DNA of 64,000 nucleotides, from the NCBI GenBank assembly GCA_963750065.1, contig CAVVPK010000024.1:124001-188000 (forward strand), in the 5' to 3' direction. Made by a program: the position numbers and the translations under genes. Source of the DNA: CAVSRC01 sp963750065. GTDB taxonomy: Bacteria; Pseudomonadota; Alphaproteobacteria; Rhizobiales; Kaistiaceae. Shown here piece after piece: positions 1 through 8,325 of this stretch; position 1 is the stretch's first letter; each line of letters starts with the position of its first letter. The notes beneath the pieces are model-generated. The model was given only the letters and a program-made list of their open reading frames with translations. It was not told the origin of the DNA and did not search any database.

Positions 1-98
1 GCAGCTTCGCAACAATCTCTTCCGGCTTGTGTATCTTCCTTGGCATGTGGTCCATTCTCCATGTTGCCATAAGGCATACCTCAGGGCGGACCACTTCA
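1..98 (-). mobile_element. End fragment of an IS3-like insertion sequence
   Basis: The complementary strand of bases 46 to 2 reads MPRKIHKPEEIVAKL, which resembles the start of OrfA transposases of the IS3 family (MPRK-x-KPEEIVAKLRQ). The rest lies outside the window. A possible in-frame earlier ATG is at 55. The terminus is tentatively placed at 98, because the strand read inward from there starts TGAAGTGGTCCGCC, which looks like an IS3-type end starting with TG. The family call rests on 15 residues. The exact end is a guess, since the other terminus and any target duplication are not visible. Confidence 0.55.
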
Positions 99-374
99 AT
101 GGGGGAGGATCATCGCAGCCCTGCCTGTTATGCAGCGCCACGCCCTCTGACGCCCACCATGTGCGCTTTGCCCAGCCAAGGGCGATGGGCCGCAAGGTCG
201 GCGACGATTTCACGGTGCCGCTCTGCCGCTCCCACCATTTGGGCGCTCCATGACAGCGGCAACGAGGCGGCCTGGTGGCACGACATGGGGATCGACCCAA
301 TCCCGATCGCGGGCGAGCTCCGGAACGAAAGCCATCCGGGTCAGCGTGACGGAGTGCCGGAACGGCCGCCGTGA
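99..374 (+). pseudogene. HNH-type zinc-binding protein remnant, truncated and frameshifted
   Basis: Two frames together give one recognisable protein. Bases up to about 238 encode QPCLLCSATPSDAHHVRFAQ and then DDFTVPLCRSHH, the C-x2-C...HH...C-x2-HH pattern of small HNH-like proteins found beside phage and recombination genes. That frame stops at 253. The neighbouring frame continues with ALHDSGNEAAWWHDMGIDP, the usual ending of the same family. The junction near 238-241 has four bases where three are expected, so a single-base insertion is likely. The N-terminus is missing and the match begins where the IS-like end stops, so the insertion probably cut the gene. Function is assumed lost. Confidence 0.6.
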
Positions 375-451
375 TGGGAAACTCAGCTACCAGATGTTCC
401 GCAGCCTGCCGACAGCCTGCGGTAATGCCGAAGAATTGGAATACCGCATAA

Positions 452-471
452 TCCCGGCTATTCCCGGCTAT
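452..471. repeat. Tandem duplication of a 10-base unit
   Basis: The unit TCCCGGCTAT occurs twice in direct succession in the noncoding stretch between the HNH remnant and the flavoprotein gene. Apart from it I see nothing in the roughly 150 bases before the flavoprotein start. It may be a local slippage scar. Confidence 0.6.
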
Positions 472-524
472 TCCCACCTGATGGGGCTTGCTACCGAGGG
501 ATTCGATCTATAGGCAGCCGGCAG

Positions 525-1655
525 ATGACGGTACTTGAGGTTGACGCCATCGTGGCCGGTGCCGGGGTGGTCGGCCTGGCCATCGCCCGCAGGCTCGCGC
601 TCAGCGGGCTCGAGACGCTCATCCTGGAACGGGAACCCGCCATCGGCACCCAGACCTCCGCCCGCAATTCGGAGGTCATCCATGCCGGTCTCTATTACCC
701 GACGGGTTCGTTGAAGGCGCGCACATGCGTTGCCGGTCGGCAGATGCTTTATCGCTATTCAGCCGACCACGGCGTCAAGACGTCGGCCTGCGGCAAGTTG
801 ATGGTCGCCGTGGCCGAACCGCAGATGCCCCGGCTGCACGCAATCTGGGATCAGGCGACCGCCAACGGCGTCACGGGACTGAGATGGCTGACCGTCGACG
901 AAGCGCACCGGCTCGAACCCGAGGTTCAGTGTGTCGGCGCTTTCTTCTCGTCGGAAACCGGCATCATCGATTGCCACGCTCTGCTTCTTGCCCTGCAGGG
1001 CGATTTCGAGGCGGCGGGAGGGATGATCGCGTTCCGGTCTGGAGTGACGGAGGCTGAAGTGACGGCTGGCGGCATTCTCGTGAGGACTGACGGTGACGAC
1101 GCCACCGAGATCATGACGCGCATGTTCGTCAACGCGGCCGGGCATGGAGCGCCGAAGATCGCAGGCGCTACCGTCGGTCTTCCGCCGGCATGTGCCCCGC
1201 GCCAATGGTACGCCAAGGGCAACTACTTCACCCTTGTCGGCCGTCAGCCGTTTTCGCATCTGGTCTATCCGCTGCCGGACGAAGCCGGGCTTGGCACGCA
1301 CGCCACCATCGACATGCAAGGTCGCTGCCGCTTCGGGCCAGACGTCGAATGGGTCGAGAGCGACCAAAATCTCGATGTCGATGGTCGGCGCGCGGGACGA
1401 TTCTATTCCGCGGTCAGGGCGTTCTGGCCCGGGCTGCCGGATGGCGCCCTCATGCCCGATTATGCGGGTGTCCGGCCGAAGCTGCACGACGCCGGCTCGC
1501 CGGCACCCGATTTTCGCATCGACGGTCCGGAGGTCCACGGTGTCGAGGGCCTGGTTAATCTGTTTGGCATCGAGAGCCCCGGACTGACGGCATCGCTCGC
1601 CCTTGCCGAAGAGGTGGCGCAGAAGCTCGCTCCGCCGCCGATTGCAGACGCGTAG
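525..1655 (+). CDS. FAD-dependent oxidoreductase, L-2-hydroxyglutarate oxidase-like
   Basis: A 376-residue flavoprotein of the D-amino-acid-oxidase fold. The N-terminal Rossmann motif GAGVVG is at residues 12-17. It is followed by a block (SARNSEVIHAGLYYPTGSLK, about residues 45-64) characteristic of the LhgO/L2HGDH branch, which oxidises L-2-hydroxyglutarate to 2-oxoglutarate with electrons passing to the quinone pool or oxygen. No membrane segment is seen, so the protein is probably cytoplasmic or peripheral. It is slightly shorter than E. coli LhgO. It stands alone, convergent with the fucosyltransferase gene and next to IS debris. A weak ribosome binding site precedes ATG 525. Substrate is inferred from family resemblance only; other 2-hydroxyacids or amines are possible. 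Confidence 0.75.
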   Translation: MTVLEVDAIVAGAGVVGLAIARRLALSGLETLILEREPAIGTQTSARNSEVIHAGLYYPTGSLKARTCVAGRQMLYRYSADHGVKTSACGKLMVAVAEPQMPRLHAIWDQATANGVTGLRWLTVDEAHRLEPEVQCVGAFFSSETGIIDCHALLLALQGDFEAAGGMIAFRSGVTEAEVTAGGILVRTDGDDATEIMTRMFVNAAGHGAPKIAGATVGLPPACAPRQWYAKGNYFTLVGRQPFSHLVYPLPDEAGLGTHATIDMQGRCRFGPDVEWVESDQNLDVDGRRAGRFYSAVRAFWPGLPDGALMPDYAGVRPKLHDAGSPAPDFRIDGPEVHGVEGLVNLFGIESPGLTASLALAEEVAQKLAPPPIADA

Positions 1656-1669
1656 CGCGGATGTTTCTT

Positions 1670-1686
1670 GCCGCGGCCGCCGCGGC
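1670..1686. repeat. GC-rich inverted repeat between convergent genes
   Basis: GCCGCGG, a three-base loop and CCGCGGC form a perfect 7-bp hairpin in the 33 bases between two convergent stop codons. It could serve as a shared terminator, but no T-tract follows on either strand. Confidence 0.4.
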
Positions 1687-1688
1687 TG

Positions 1689-2546
1689 TCACAGTCTTTG
1701 CCAATCCGCCGGAACGAGATCGCGCGTGTCGACATCGCCGGCGCGCAGCCATTGTCGCGGGGCGATCACCGTCTTGTCCGAACGCGGATTGAGCCAGGCA
1801 CCCCACCAGCTGAACGAGCTGTTGGCAATGATGTGGTGGCGGCAATGCGCCATCACGTGAAGGTCCTCGTATTCGCGATCGTCCGCGAAATCGACGACAT
1901 GCATCGGCCAGTCGCTGCCGAGGTCGGAGCGCACCCATGCCGGATCGTCGCTGAACACGAAGAAGGTCGGGTTCTCCAGCCGTGCGGCCATGGATTGCAT
2001 GGCCGTCCGATACCAATCGGCCGAACAGAAGCCATGGAGCGCGGACAGCTTCGCATTGGTCACATAGTCGCCGCGCCGGACATGAACGGAAACGGCGGTC
2101 GTTTCGGTAATCCGCGCAAGCAGCTCCTGGCGTCCTTCGCTGAGCGGCAGGCGCGGCTGAAGATCCTCGAGAAGGGTCTCCCGAATATCGGCGAAGTATC
2201 GCTCGGACTGCCAGTAGCCATCGAGGTAGGCCGTCGACGCGCAGTCGAACACGGCCGGGTCGAATCCCACTCCACGTTCGAAGACACGGCGTGGCGAGCG
2301 CCCGAAGAGCGTCTCGCTCCGGCGCGCGGCCTTGCGGAACCGTGGCCGCAAGCCGCGCATGTCGACCGGCGTGGCCACCTCCGCCTGAATCTTCAGATTG
2401 TCGAGGCGATAGGCCCGCTTGCGGTCCGACGCGAAGACATCGATGTCCAGGCGCAGGGGCACGGCGCGGGCAAGCGAGATCTTCCGCCCGAGAGCGTACT
2501 GGAACATTTGATTGCCAAGGCCACCGGTGAGCCGGACGACGATCAT
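1689..2546 (-). CDS. GT11 family alpha-1,2-fucosyltransferase
   Basis: A 285-residue cytoplasmic glycosyltransferase of family GT11. The N-terminal motif GGLGNQMFQYALG spans residues 8-20. HVRRGDYV at 155-162 is the GDP-fucose binding motif of this family. A third conserved block, ANSSFSWWGAWLN, lies at 241-253. Such enzymes transfer fucose from GDP-fucose to galactose on O-antigen, capsule or exopolysaccharide. No GDP-fucose synthesis genes or other polysaccharide genes are nearby. The gene sits downstream of, and in the same orientation as, the sugar ABC operon, about 135 bases after the ATPase stop. With IS remnants close by, it looks like an acquired single gene. Confidence 0.85.
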   Translation of the reverse strand: MIVVRLTGGLGNQMFQYALGRKISLARAVPLRLDIDVFASDRKRAYRLDNLKIQAEVATPVDMRGLRPRFRKAARRSETLFGRSPRRVFERGVGFDPAVFDCASTAYLDGYWQSERYFADIRETLLEDLQPRLPLSEGRQELLARITETTAVSVHVRRGDYVTNAKLSALHGFCSADWYRTAMQSMAARLENPTFFVFSDDPAWVRSDLGSDWPMHVVDFADDREYEDLHVMAHCRHHIIANSSFSWWGAWLNPRSDKTVIAPRQWLRAGDVDTRDLVPADWQRL

Positions 2547-2681
2547 GATGCGTTCCGCCGCTCTCTCGTTCCCGTGGCGCGGATGCCGAACGGCCGCGCG
2601 TTCGCCGCCGCCGCCCCGGTCGAGCCTGTGTAGCGATGGCTGCCGGTTTTGGCCAGCCGGAGCGCCGGGCGCCGCTGGCCT

Positions 2682-3771
2682 CTACCCGCGCTCGAGCACC
2701 GTGCCGGACTTGCCGAAGACCTGGAGCGCCGAAACCGGCGCCGACATGGTCAGGCGCGAACCGGGGATCGTCGGGCTGTCGCCGGGAACGCGTGCGATCA
2801 CGACCGTGCCGTCGTCGAGATGCATGTGGATCAGGCTCGATTCGCCCAGATGTTCCACCGCGTCGACCTCGCCCGCAAGGTTGAAGCCGCCCTCCGTCTC
2901 GCCCTCGATCAGGTGTTCCGGGCGCACGCCAAGCGTGACCTTGTCGCCGATAGCGGCCGGCCCGCCTTCCAGCGGCACCGTGACGCCGCCGCCGACGTCG
3001 AGGCGTCACCGTGAGACCGCCGTCGCGGCCGCTCACCTTGCCGGCGACGAAGTTCATTTTCGGGCTGCCGATGAAGCCGGCGACGAACAGGTTCGCCGGC
3101 CGGTGATAGACGTCGAGCGGCGCGCCCGTTTGCTCGATCCGTCCCTGGTTGATGACCACGATCTTTGAAGCCAGCGTCATCGCCTCGACCTGGTCGTGGG
3201 TGACATAGACGGTCGTTGCCTTCAGCGAACGATGCAGCTTGGCGATCTCGATGCGCGTGTTGATCCTGAGCGCCGCATCGAGATTGCTGAGCGGCTCGTC
3301 GAACAGGAACACGGCCGGCTCGCGCACGATGGCGCGGCCGATGGCGACCCGCTGGCGCTGCCCGCCGGAGAGGTCGCGCGGCCGGCGATTGAGGTACGGG
3401 GTGAGCTGCAGCGTCTCGGCGGCGCCGCGCACGCGCCGGTCGACCTCCGCCCTGTCCGCCTTGGTGAAGCGCAGGCCGAAGGCCATGTTCTTGTAGACGC
3501 TCATATGCGGATAGAGCGCGTAGGACTGGAACACCATGGCGATCTTGCGCTCGGCCGGCGGCATGTCGTTGACCTTGCGCCCGCCGATGGAGATCTCGCC
3601 GGAAGAGACCCTCTCCAGCCCGGCGATCAGGCGCAGAAGCGTCGATTTCCCGCAACCCGAAGGCCCGACAAAGACGACGAACTCGCCATTCTTCACGTCG
3701 AGATTGATGTCGTAGAGGACCTGCGTCGGCCCGAAGGACTTGTTGACGCCGTTGAGCGACACATCGGCCAT
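2682..3771 (-). pseudogene. Sugar ABC transporter ATPase (UgpC/MsmX type), frameshifted
   Basis: The start is ATG at 3771, overlapping the upstream permease stop as TAATG. The ATPase domain is complete: Walker A GPSGCGKST at residues 36-44, signature LSGGQ at 134-138 and Walker B VFLFDEP at 154-160. After residue 256 the frame is lost; the correct C-terminal TOBE-type domain (TLGVRPEHLIEGE and onward to the stop at 2682) continues one frame over. One extra base near 3003 explains the shift, and removing it gives about 362 residues, the family norm. The nucleotide-binding domain is intact, so a truncated or fused product could be made. A sequencing error is equally possible. Confidence 0.85.
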
Positions 3772-4601
3772 TATTTCACGGCTCCCGCGGTCAGGCCCCG
3801 CACAAGTGAGCGCGAGAACAACAGGTAGAGGACGAGAACCGGCGCGATCGCCAGCGACAGTGAGGCGAGCACAGCGTTCCAGTCGGTGACGTATTGGCCG
3901 ATGAACTGCTGCACGCCCAGCGTCACCGTCTGGGTCTCGCGGCCGGGTGCCAGGATCAGCGGGAACCACAGGTCGTTCCAGATCGGCACCATGGTGAAGA
4001 TGGCGACAGTCGCCAAGGCCGGGCGGATCAGCGGCAGGATCACGGCATAGAAGATGCGGTATTCGGAGACCCCGTCGCAGCGCGCCGCATCGCGCAGATC
4101 CCGCGGCACCTGCTGGATGAATTCGGCCAGGATGAAGATGGCCAGCGGCAGCCCCATGGCGGTGTAGACCAGGATGAGCGCCGTCAGCGTGTTCACCAGG
4201 CCGAGGCTGACCATCATCTTGAGGATGGAGACACTGCCCAGCCGGATCGGCACCATGATGCCGATCGCCATGTACAGGCCGACCAGCGCATTGGCGCGGA
4301 AGCGGTATTCGGTGAGCGCCCAGGCGCACATGGCGCCGAAGGCCAGCACCAGCGCCAGCGACACCACCGTCACGGTCATGCTGTTGACGAAGTAGAGTCC
4401 GAAATCCGACTTGGCCAACACCGAATTGTAGCCGACCAGCGAGAACGACTTGCCGATCGGCAGGCCGAGCGGCGTCGAGAAGATCGCTCGCCGCGACTTG
4501 AACGAATTGATGATGATCAGCAGCACCGGCCCGATCGCCAGCAGCGTGTAGAGGGTGAGCGCCGCATGAACGGCCGCTCGCGACGCGCGCTGCTTGTTCA
4601 T
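3771..4601 (-). CDS. Carbohydrate ABC transporter permease (MalG/UgpE family)
   Basis: A 276-residue inner-membrane permease of the CUT1 sugar importer class, with about six hydrophobic segments. The cytoplasmic EAA loop reads DAARCDGVSEYRIFYAVILP, the G-x(n)-LP signature that docks on the ATPase. It pairs with the larger permease encoded just upstream and overlaps the ATPase start by one base (TAATG), so the two are translationally coupled. The operon context (MurQ, NagA, NagB-II) suggests that the cargo is an amino sugar or a cell-wall-derived sugar; the permease itself does not reveal the substrate. Confidence 0.9.
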   Translation of the reverse strand: MNKQRASRAAVHAALTLYTLLAIGPVLLIIINSFKSRRAIFSTPLGLPIGKSFSLVGYNSVLAKSDFGLYFVNSMTVTVVSLALVLAFGAMCAWALTEYRFRANALVGLYMAIGIMVPIRLGSVSILKMMVSLGLVNTLTALILVYTAMGLPLAIFILAEFIQQVPRDLRDAARCDGVSEYRIFYAVILPLIRPALATVAIFTMVPIWNDLWFPLILAPGRETQTVTLGVQQFIGQYVTDWNAVLASLSLAIAPVLVLYLLFSRSLVRGLTAGAVK

Positions 4602-4614
4602 GCCGGCCGCCCCC

Positions 4615-5577
4615 TCATGAGATGTAGTGCTGCATGCGGCGCTGTACGCCGAACAGGAAAGCCAGCACGCCGACCAGGATGGTCAGCAGCATCATGGTCG
4701 CCACCGCGGCGCCCATGGTCGGGCTGCCCGGCTGCAGCTGGTAGCCGAAGAAGGTGCGGTAGAAGAATGTGCCGAGAATATCGGAGGCGAAGTTCGGCCC
4801 GGCGAGGGCCCCCTTGATCGTGTAGATCAGGTCGAAGGCGTTGAAGTTGCCGACGAAGGTGAGAATGGTGATCACGCCGAGCGTGGGCAGGATCAGCGGC
4901 AGCTTGATCGACCAGAAGACGTGCCATTGATTGGCGCCGTCGACGGTAGCGGCATCGACCAGATCGTCGGGGATGTTCAAGAGCGCGGCATAGATCAGCA
5001 TCATCGGAATGCCGACGAACTGCCACACCGAGATGAGCGCGATCGTGACCAGCGCCGTGCCTTCGAGCCCCAGCCACGGTGTGAACAGCCCGCCCAGTCC
5101 GAAGACGTTCAGCGCCCCCTTGGCAATGCCCCATATCGGCGAAAGCATGAGCTGCCAGATGAAGCCGATGATGACGAAGGAGAGCATCGTCGGCAGGAAG
5201 ATCAGCGTGCGGTAGACGCCGCGCCCGGTCAGCGCCGGCAGGCTGAGGAGAACCGCCAGCGCCAGGCCGATCGAGTTCTGCACGACCATGTGGATCGCGA
5301 AGAAGACCAGGTTGTTGCGGAAGGCGTTCCAGAACGGACCGGCCCAGTTCGGGTCGGTCAAGAGCGTGACGAAATTGGAAAAGCCGGTAAAGTGAACGGC
5401 GCCGCTGCTGTCGGCCGTATAGAGGCTGAGCCGGATCGTATCGATGAGCGGATAGATCGAGAAGATCGTGTAGACGATGGCCGCCGGGGCGAGAAAGGCG
5501 ACGATATAGGTCGTCCAGGGCGTTGCGTCCCTGGTGTCGATGCGTGCCAGAGCGGTTTCACCGCCGGTTTCCGCCAT
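4615..5577 (-). CDS. Sugar ABC transporter permease (MalF/UgpA family)
   Basis: An inner-membrane permease of about 320 residues. After a short cytoplasmic tail comes a first membrane helix (around TYIVAFLAPAAIVYTIFSIY), then further helices and an EAA loop (DAATVDGANQWHVFWSIKLP). It forms the membrane channel with the MalG-type partner, 13 bases downstream. I chose ATG 5577 because GGGAAAGGGG lies just before it; GTG 5607 in the same frame would add ten residues. The gene follows the binding-protein gene after a strong hairpin. Confidence 0.88.
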   Translation of the reverse strand: MAETGGETALARIDTRDATPWTTYIVAFLAPAAIVYTIFSIYPLIDTIRLSLYTADSSGAVHFTGFSNFVTLLTDPNWAGPFWNAFRNNLVFFAIHMVVQNSIGLALAVLLSLPALTGRGVYRTLIFLPTMLSFVIIGFIWQLMLSPIWGIAKGALNVFGLGGLFTPWLGLEGTALVTIALISVWQFVGIPMMLIYAALLNIPDDLVDAATVDGANQWHVFWSIKLPLILPTLGVITILTFVGNFNAFDLIYTIKGALAGPNFASDILGTFFYRTFFGYQLQPGSPTMGAAVATMMLLTILVGVLAFLFGVQRRMQHYIS

Positions 5578-5700
5578 TGCCCCTTTCCCTGCGCTGTTCC
5601 GCGTCACCCATGCGGCGGCCCTCTTGGCGCGGCAGCGCTATGAGGCGGAACTGTAGGGTCCCTTGGCCGGAAGAATCAATTCTCGTCCCGTGAAGAAAGA

Positions 5701-5735
5701 GCCGGGCCACGCAGTCTCAAACTCCGCGGCCCGGC
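5701..5735 (-). terminator. Stem-loop between binding-protein and permease genes
   Basis: GCCGGGCC at 5701-5708 pairs perfectly with GGCCCGGC at 5728-5735, with a loop of about 19 bases that may pair further. It begins 13 bases downstream of the binding-protein stop and lacks a U-tract. Hairpins here are typical of ABC operons, where partial termination or 3'-end protection gives more binding protein than permease. Confidence 0.55.
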
Positions 5736-5748
5736 AGTTCAAATGGCG

Positions 5749-7026
5749 CTACTTCGCCATCGGGTGGTACCAGGAATCGAGACCTTCCTGGACCTTCTTG
5801 CCGGCTTCTTCAGGCGTCATCGTGTGGTTCAGAACCTGCGCGCTGACGTTCCACAGGTCGTTTTCCAGGTTCGGCGTGCCGCGCGAAAGGATCTGGTACG
5901 AGTTGCGGATCGTCGAATGGCAGCTGTCACGCCAGCTGACGAAGGACTTGGCGACCGGATCCTTGATGTCGACCTTGGCGGAGGACAGCGGGAAGAATCC
6001 CGGCAAGGCGTTGGCATAGATGCCCGCAAACGCCGGCGAAGCCACCCACGACATGAAGGTCTTGGCGGCGTCCATGTTGGGCGTGGCGGCATTGATGCCC
6101 ATGCCGATGTCGACGTGGTCGCTGATGTAGCAGTCCTGTCCGGCAACCGGCAGCGGCGGCGGGAAGGCGTCGAACTTCAGGTCGGCACCGCCCTGCTTCT
6201 CGAAGGTCGTGATGTCCCACGAACCGGCGGGATAGATTGCCGCGCGGCCGAGCGAGAACAGGTTCTGGCTGTCGGGGTATTTCTGCGCCTGGTAACCGTC
6301 GGCGAGATAAGGCGACCACTTGGCCATCTGTGCCCAGGTGTCGATGTAGGGCTTGTCGGTGAACTTCTCCGTGCCCGCGATCAGCGCCTTGCGGCCTTCC
6401 TCGCCCTTCCAGTAGTTCGGGCCGATGTTCTGGAAGCCCATGGTGGCGGCTTCCCACTGGTCGGCGGTGCCGATGTCGAGCGGCACGTAGTTGCCATCCG
6501 CCTTGATCGCGTCGAGCACCTTGAAGAACTCATCGACGGTCTTCGGCACCGACAGCTTCAGTTCGTCGAAGATGCCCTTGTTGTAGATGAAGCCGTGGAT
6601 GACCGAGGCCATCGGCACGCAGAACGTGGTCTTGCCGTCGTCGGTGGTCCACGCCACCCGTGCCACGTCAGAGAAGTTCTCCATGCCCGGCAGGTCGTTG
6701 ACTGAGGTCAGCTGCCCCTTCTTGAAGAGGGCCAGCGATTTGTCGAACGGCCGGCAGGTGATGAGGTCGCCGGCGGTGCCAGCTTCCAGCTTGGCGCCCA
6801 GCGCGGCGTCATATTCCTGCGGAACATAGCCGTTGAACTGCACCTTGATGTCCGGGTGATCCTTCTCGAACGCCGGGATGATCTGGTTGTTCCACAGATC
6901 GGCATCGTCGTTGCGCCAGCTTTCGATCGTCAGAGTCGTTGCGGCCAAGGCGATACCGCTCGAAAGCATGAGGGTCGCGGCAGCCATTGCCACGATCCGC
7001 TTGAGGTTCAGTGCACGTCCTGTCAT
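5749..7026 (-). CDS. Extracellular sugar-binding protein of an ABC importer
   Basis: A 425-residue family 1 extracellular solute-binding protein. A signal peptide covers roughly residues 1-28 (positively charged start, hydrophobic core, cleavage near GIALAA), so it is periplasmic. The mature part begins TTLTIESWRNDDADLWNNQI, the pattern of CUT1 binding proteins for oligosaccharides. GGAG lies about nine bases before ATG 7026. It is followed by its permeases and preceded, 71 bases upstream, by murQ, so all are probably one transcript. Cargo is inferred from neighbours to be GlcNAc, MurNAc or a small amino-sugar oligomer; this is not readable from the protein. Confidence 0.9.
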   Translation of the reverse strand: MTGRALNLKRIVAMAAATLMLSSGIALAATTLTIESWRNDDADLWNNQIIPAFEKDHPDIKVQFNGYVPQEYDAALGAKLEAGTAGDLITCRPFDKSLALFKKGQLTSVNDLPGMENFSDVARVAWTTDDGKTTFCVPMASVIHGFIYNKGIFDELKLSVPKTVDEFFKVLDAIKADGNYVPLDIGTADQWEAATMGFQNIGPNYWKGEEGRKALIAGTEKFTDKPYIDTWAQMAKWSPYLADGYQAQKYPDSQNLFSLGRAAIYPAGSWDITTFEKQGGADLKFDAFPPPLPVAGQDCYISDHVDIGMGINAATPNMDAAKTFMSWVASPAFAGIYANALPGFFPLSSAKVDIKDPVAKSFVSWRDSCHSTIRNSYQILSRGTPNLENDLWNVSAQVLNHTMTPEEAGKKVQEGLDSWYHPMAK

Positions 7027-7097
7027 CCGTCACTCTCCCTGTTGAAACTTCGCCCCGCCGGCAGCATGCCGCCGGCCTCTCCGTGACCGCGATGTGC

Positions 7098-7982
7098 TCA
7101 CGTCAGCCGAGCCATCGCGGCGCGCAGATTCCCTTGTGTTTCGGCCAGAACCCTCGCGGCCTCCTCGGGCGCCATGCCCTTGGCGACCAGCGCCGCCTGC
7201 TTGATGTGGCCATCGCAGGCAGTGAGCGCATTCGACGCTTCACGCTCGTCGACATGAGCGATGTCGACGAGCATGGTCACGGCGCGCTTGTAGAGCTTGG
7301 CATTGTCGACCCTGAGGTCGACCATATGGCCGTCATGGACGCGGCCGAGGCGGATCATGACCAGGCTGGAAAGCAGGCCGAGCGCCGCCTTCTGCGCGGT
7401 GCCGGCGCCCATGCGGGTCGAGCCGGTGATGACCTCCACGCCCGAATCGAGAAACACCGGCTGGTCCACCCGGGCAAGCAGCGGCGCTTGGCGGTTGTTG
7501 GCCAGGCCGACCGTCAAGGCGCCGGCCTTGCGCGCAGCATCGACTGCGGCAAGCGTGAACGGCGTCGATCCGCTGGCCGCGACCGCAATGACGACATCGG
7601 CCGGCTCTGGCTTGAGACGCGCGATCTCGGCCTCTGCCAGCGCCGCGTCGTCCTCGCTGCCGCCGGTCATGCCCGGTTTCAGTTCGGTGCCGCTGGCGAG
7701 CACGAAGACGGTGCGTGTTTCCGGCCAGTCGAAGGTGCCCGCCAGCTCCATGCCGTCGAGCGCGGCAAGCAGCCCCGAAGTTCCGGCGCCGACATAGATC
7801 AGCCGGCCGCTGTCGCCGAGCCGGGCCACGATCGCCTGCGCGGCCGCGGCGATGGCCCCGCTTGCGCCTTCGACGGCGGCGACGGCGCGTTTCTGCCCCT
7901 CGGCGAAGGCAGCAAGTATCGCTGCGTCGTCCCACGCATCTAGGCCGCGATAGTGCTGGCTGATGGTCTCTGTTGTGGACAT
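7098..7982 (-). CDS. murQ: N-acetylmuramic acid 6-phosphate etherase
   Basis: A 294-residue SIS-domain enzyme that cleaves the lactyl ether of MurNAc-6-phosphate to give GlcNAc-6-phosphate and D-lactate. Conserved stretches are VGAGTSG near residue 67, GSTRMGAGTAQKA in the second half and MVDLRVDNAKL after it, all matching E. coli MurQ positions. A C-terminal helical tail follows. I chose ATG 7982 (MSTTETISQHYRGLD), which fits the usual MurQ start; the frame stays open further upstream. It heads the leftward operon with an ABC importer. The product feeds NagA, encoded divergently. No AnmK or PTS MurNAc transporter is present here, so the source of MurNAc-6-phosphate is open. Confidence 0.9.
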   Translation of the reverse strand: MSTTETISQHYRGLDAWDDAAILAAFAEGQKRAVAAVEGASGAIAAAAQAIVARLGDSGRLIYVGAGTSGLLAALDGMELAGTFDWPETRTVFVLASGTELKPGMTGGSEDDAALAEAEIARLKPEPADVVIAVAASGSTPFTLAAVDAARKAGALTVGLANNRQAPLLARVDQPVFLDSGVEVITGSTRMGAGTAQKAALGLLSSLVMIRLGRVHDGHMVDLRVDNAKLYKRAVTMLVDIAHVDEREASNALTACDGHIKQAALVAKGMAPEEAARVLAETQGNLRAAMARLT

Positions 7983-8325
7983 CGCGGCGAGCGTGACGAC
8001 CCCTCTCGTTGCGACACGTATTAGATTGGTATCATATATCTCTGGTTTCCGACAAGAGCGGGCTGATGTCGGATACCCGATCGGCACTGGTTGCAGTTTG
8101 GCACAAAAATGCGCAACATGCAGCCGGAAGCGGCAATCGGCCCAGCAAACGGCTTTCCCAGTTGGCTTTGAAGTGGCATTATCCTAATGCTTGGCAAAAC
8201 ACGCGAAGGCCGACCGCAGTGAAGCCGAAGGAGCCAATGGCACAGCCTCTCTTCATCGGGGCCGACGGCTGCACCCTCCTGATGGGTCAGGCGGCATTCC
8301 TCGCAGCGCAGGAGCCCTAGCGCCC
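7983..8325. promoter_or_regulatory. Divergent control region between murQ and the GntR operon
   Basis: These 343 bases separate the two arms of the amino-sugar locus and should hold both promoters. An imperfect palindrome GGTATCATATATC lies at 8028-8040, about 50 bases before murQ, of a form (GnTAT-N3-ATAnC) that a GntR/HutC dimer could bind. For the rightward operon, TTGGCT at 8162-8167 and TAATGC at 8185-8190 are spaced 17 bases apart. Both are proposals by eye; I found no second copy of the palindrome. No convincing gene lies in the interval. Confidence 0.4.

Noticed and set aside
1555..4329. A 924-residue minus-strand reading frame spanning permease, ATPase and fucosyltransferase regions
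   Set aside because: It joins the wrong frame of the permease, the real ATPase N-terminus and, after the frameshift, nonsense Arg-rich sequence. It exists only because high GC removes stops.
8191..8325. Upstream extension of the GntR regulator from a TTG codon
   Set aside because: The added 45 residues have no regulator-like sequence, and GTG 8326 has a better site and the usual spacing to the DNA-binding domain.
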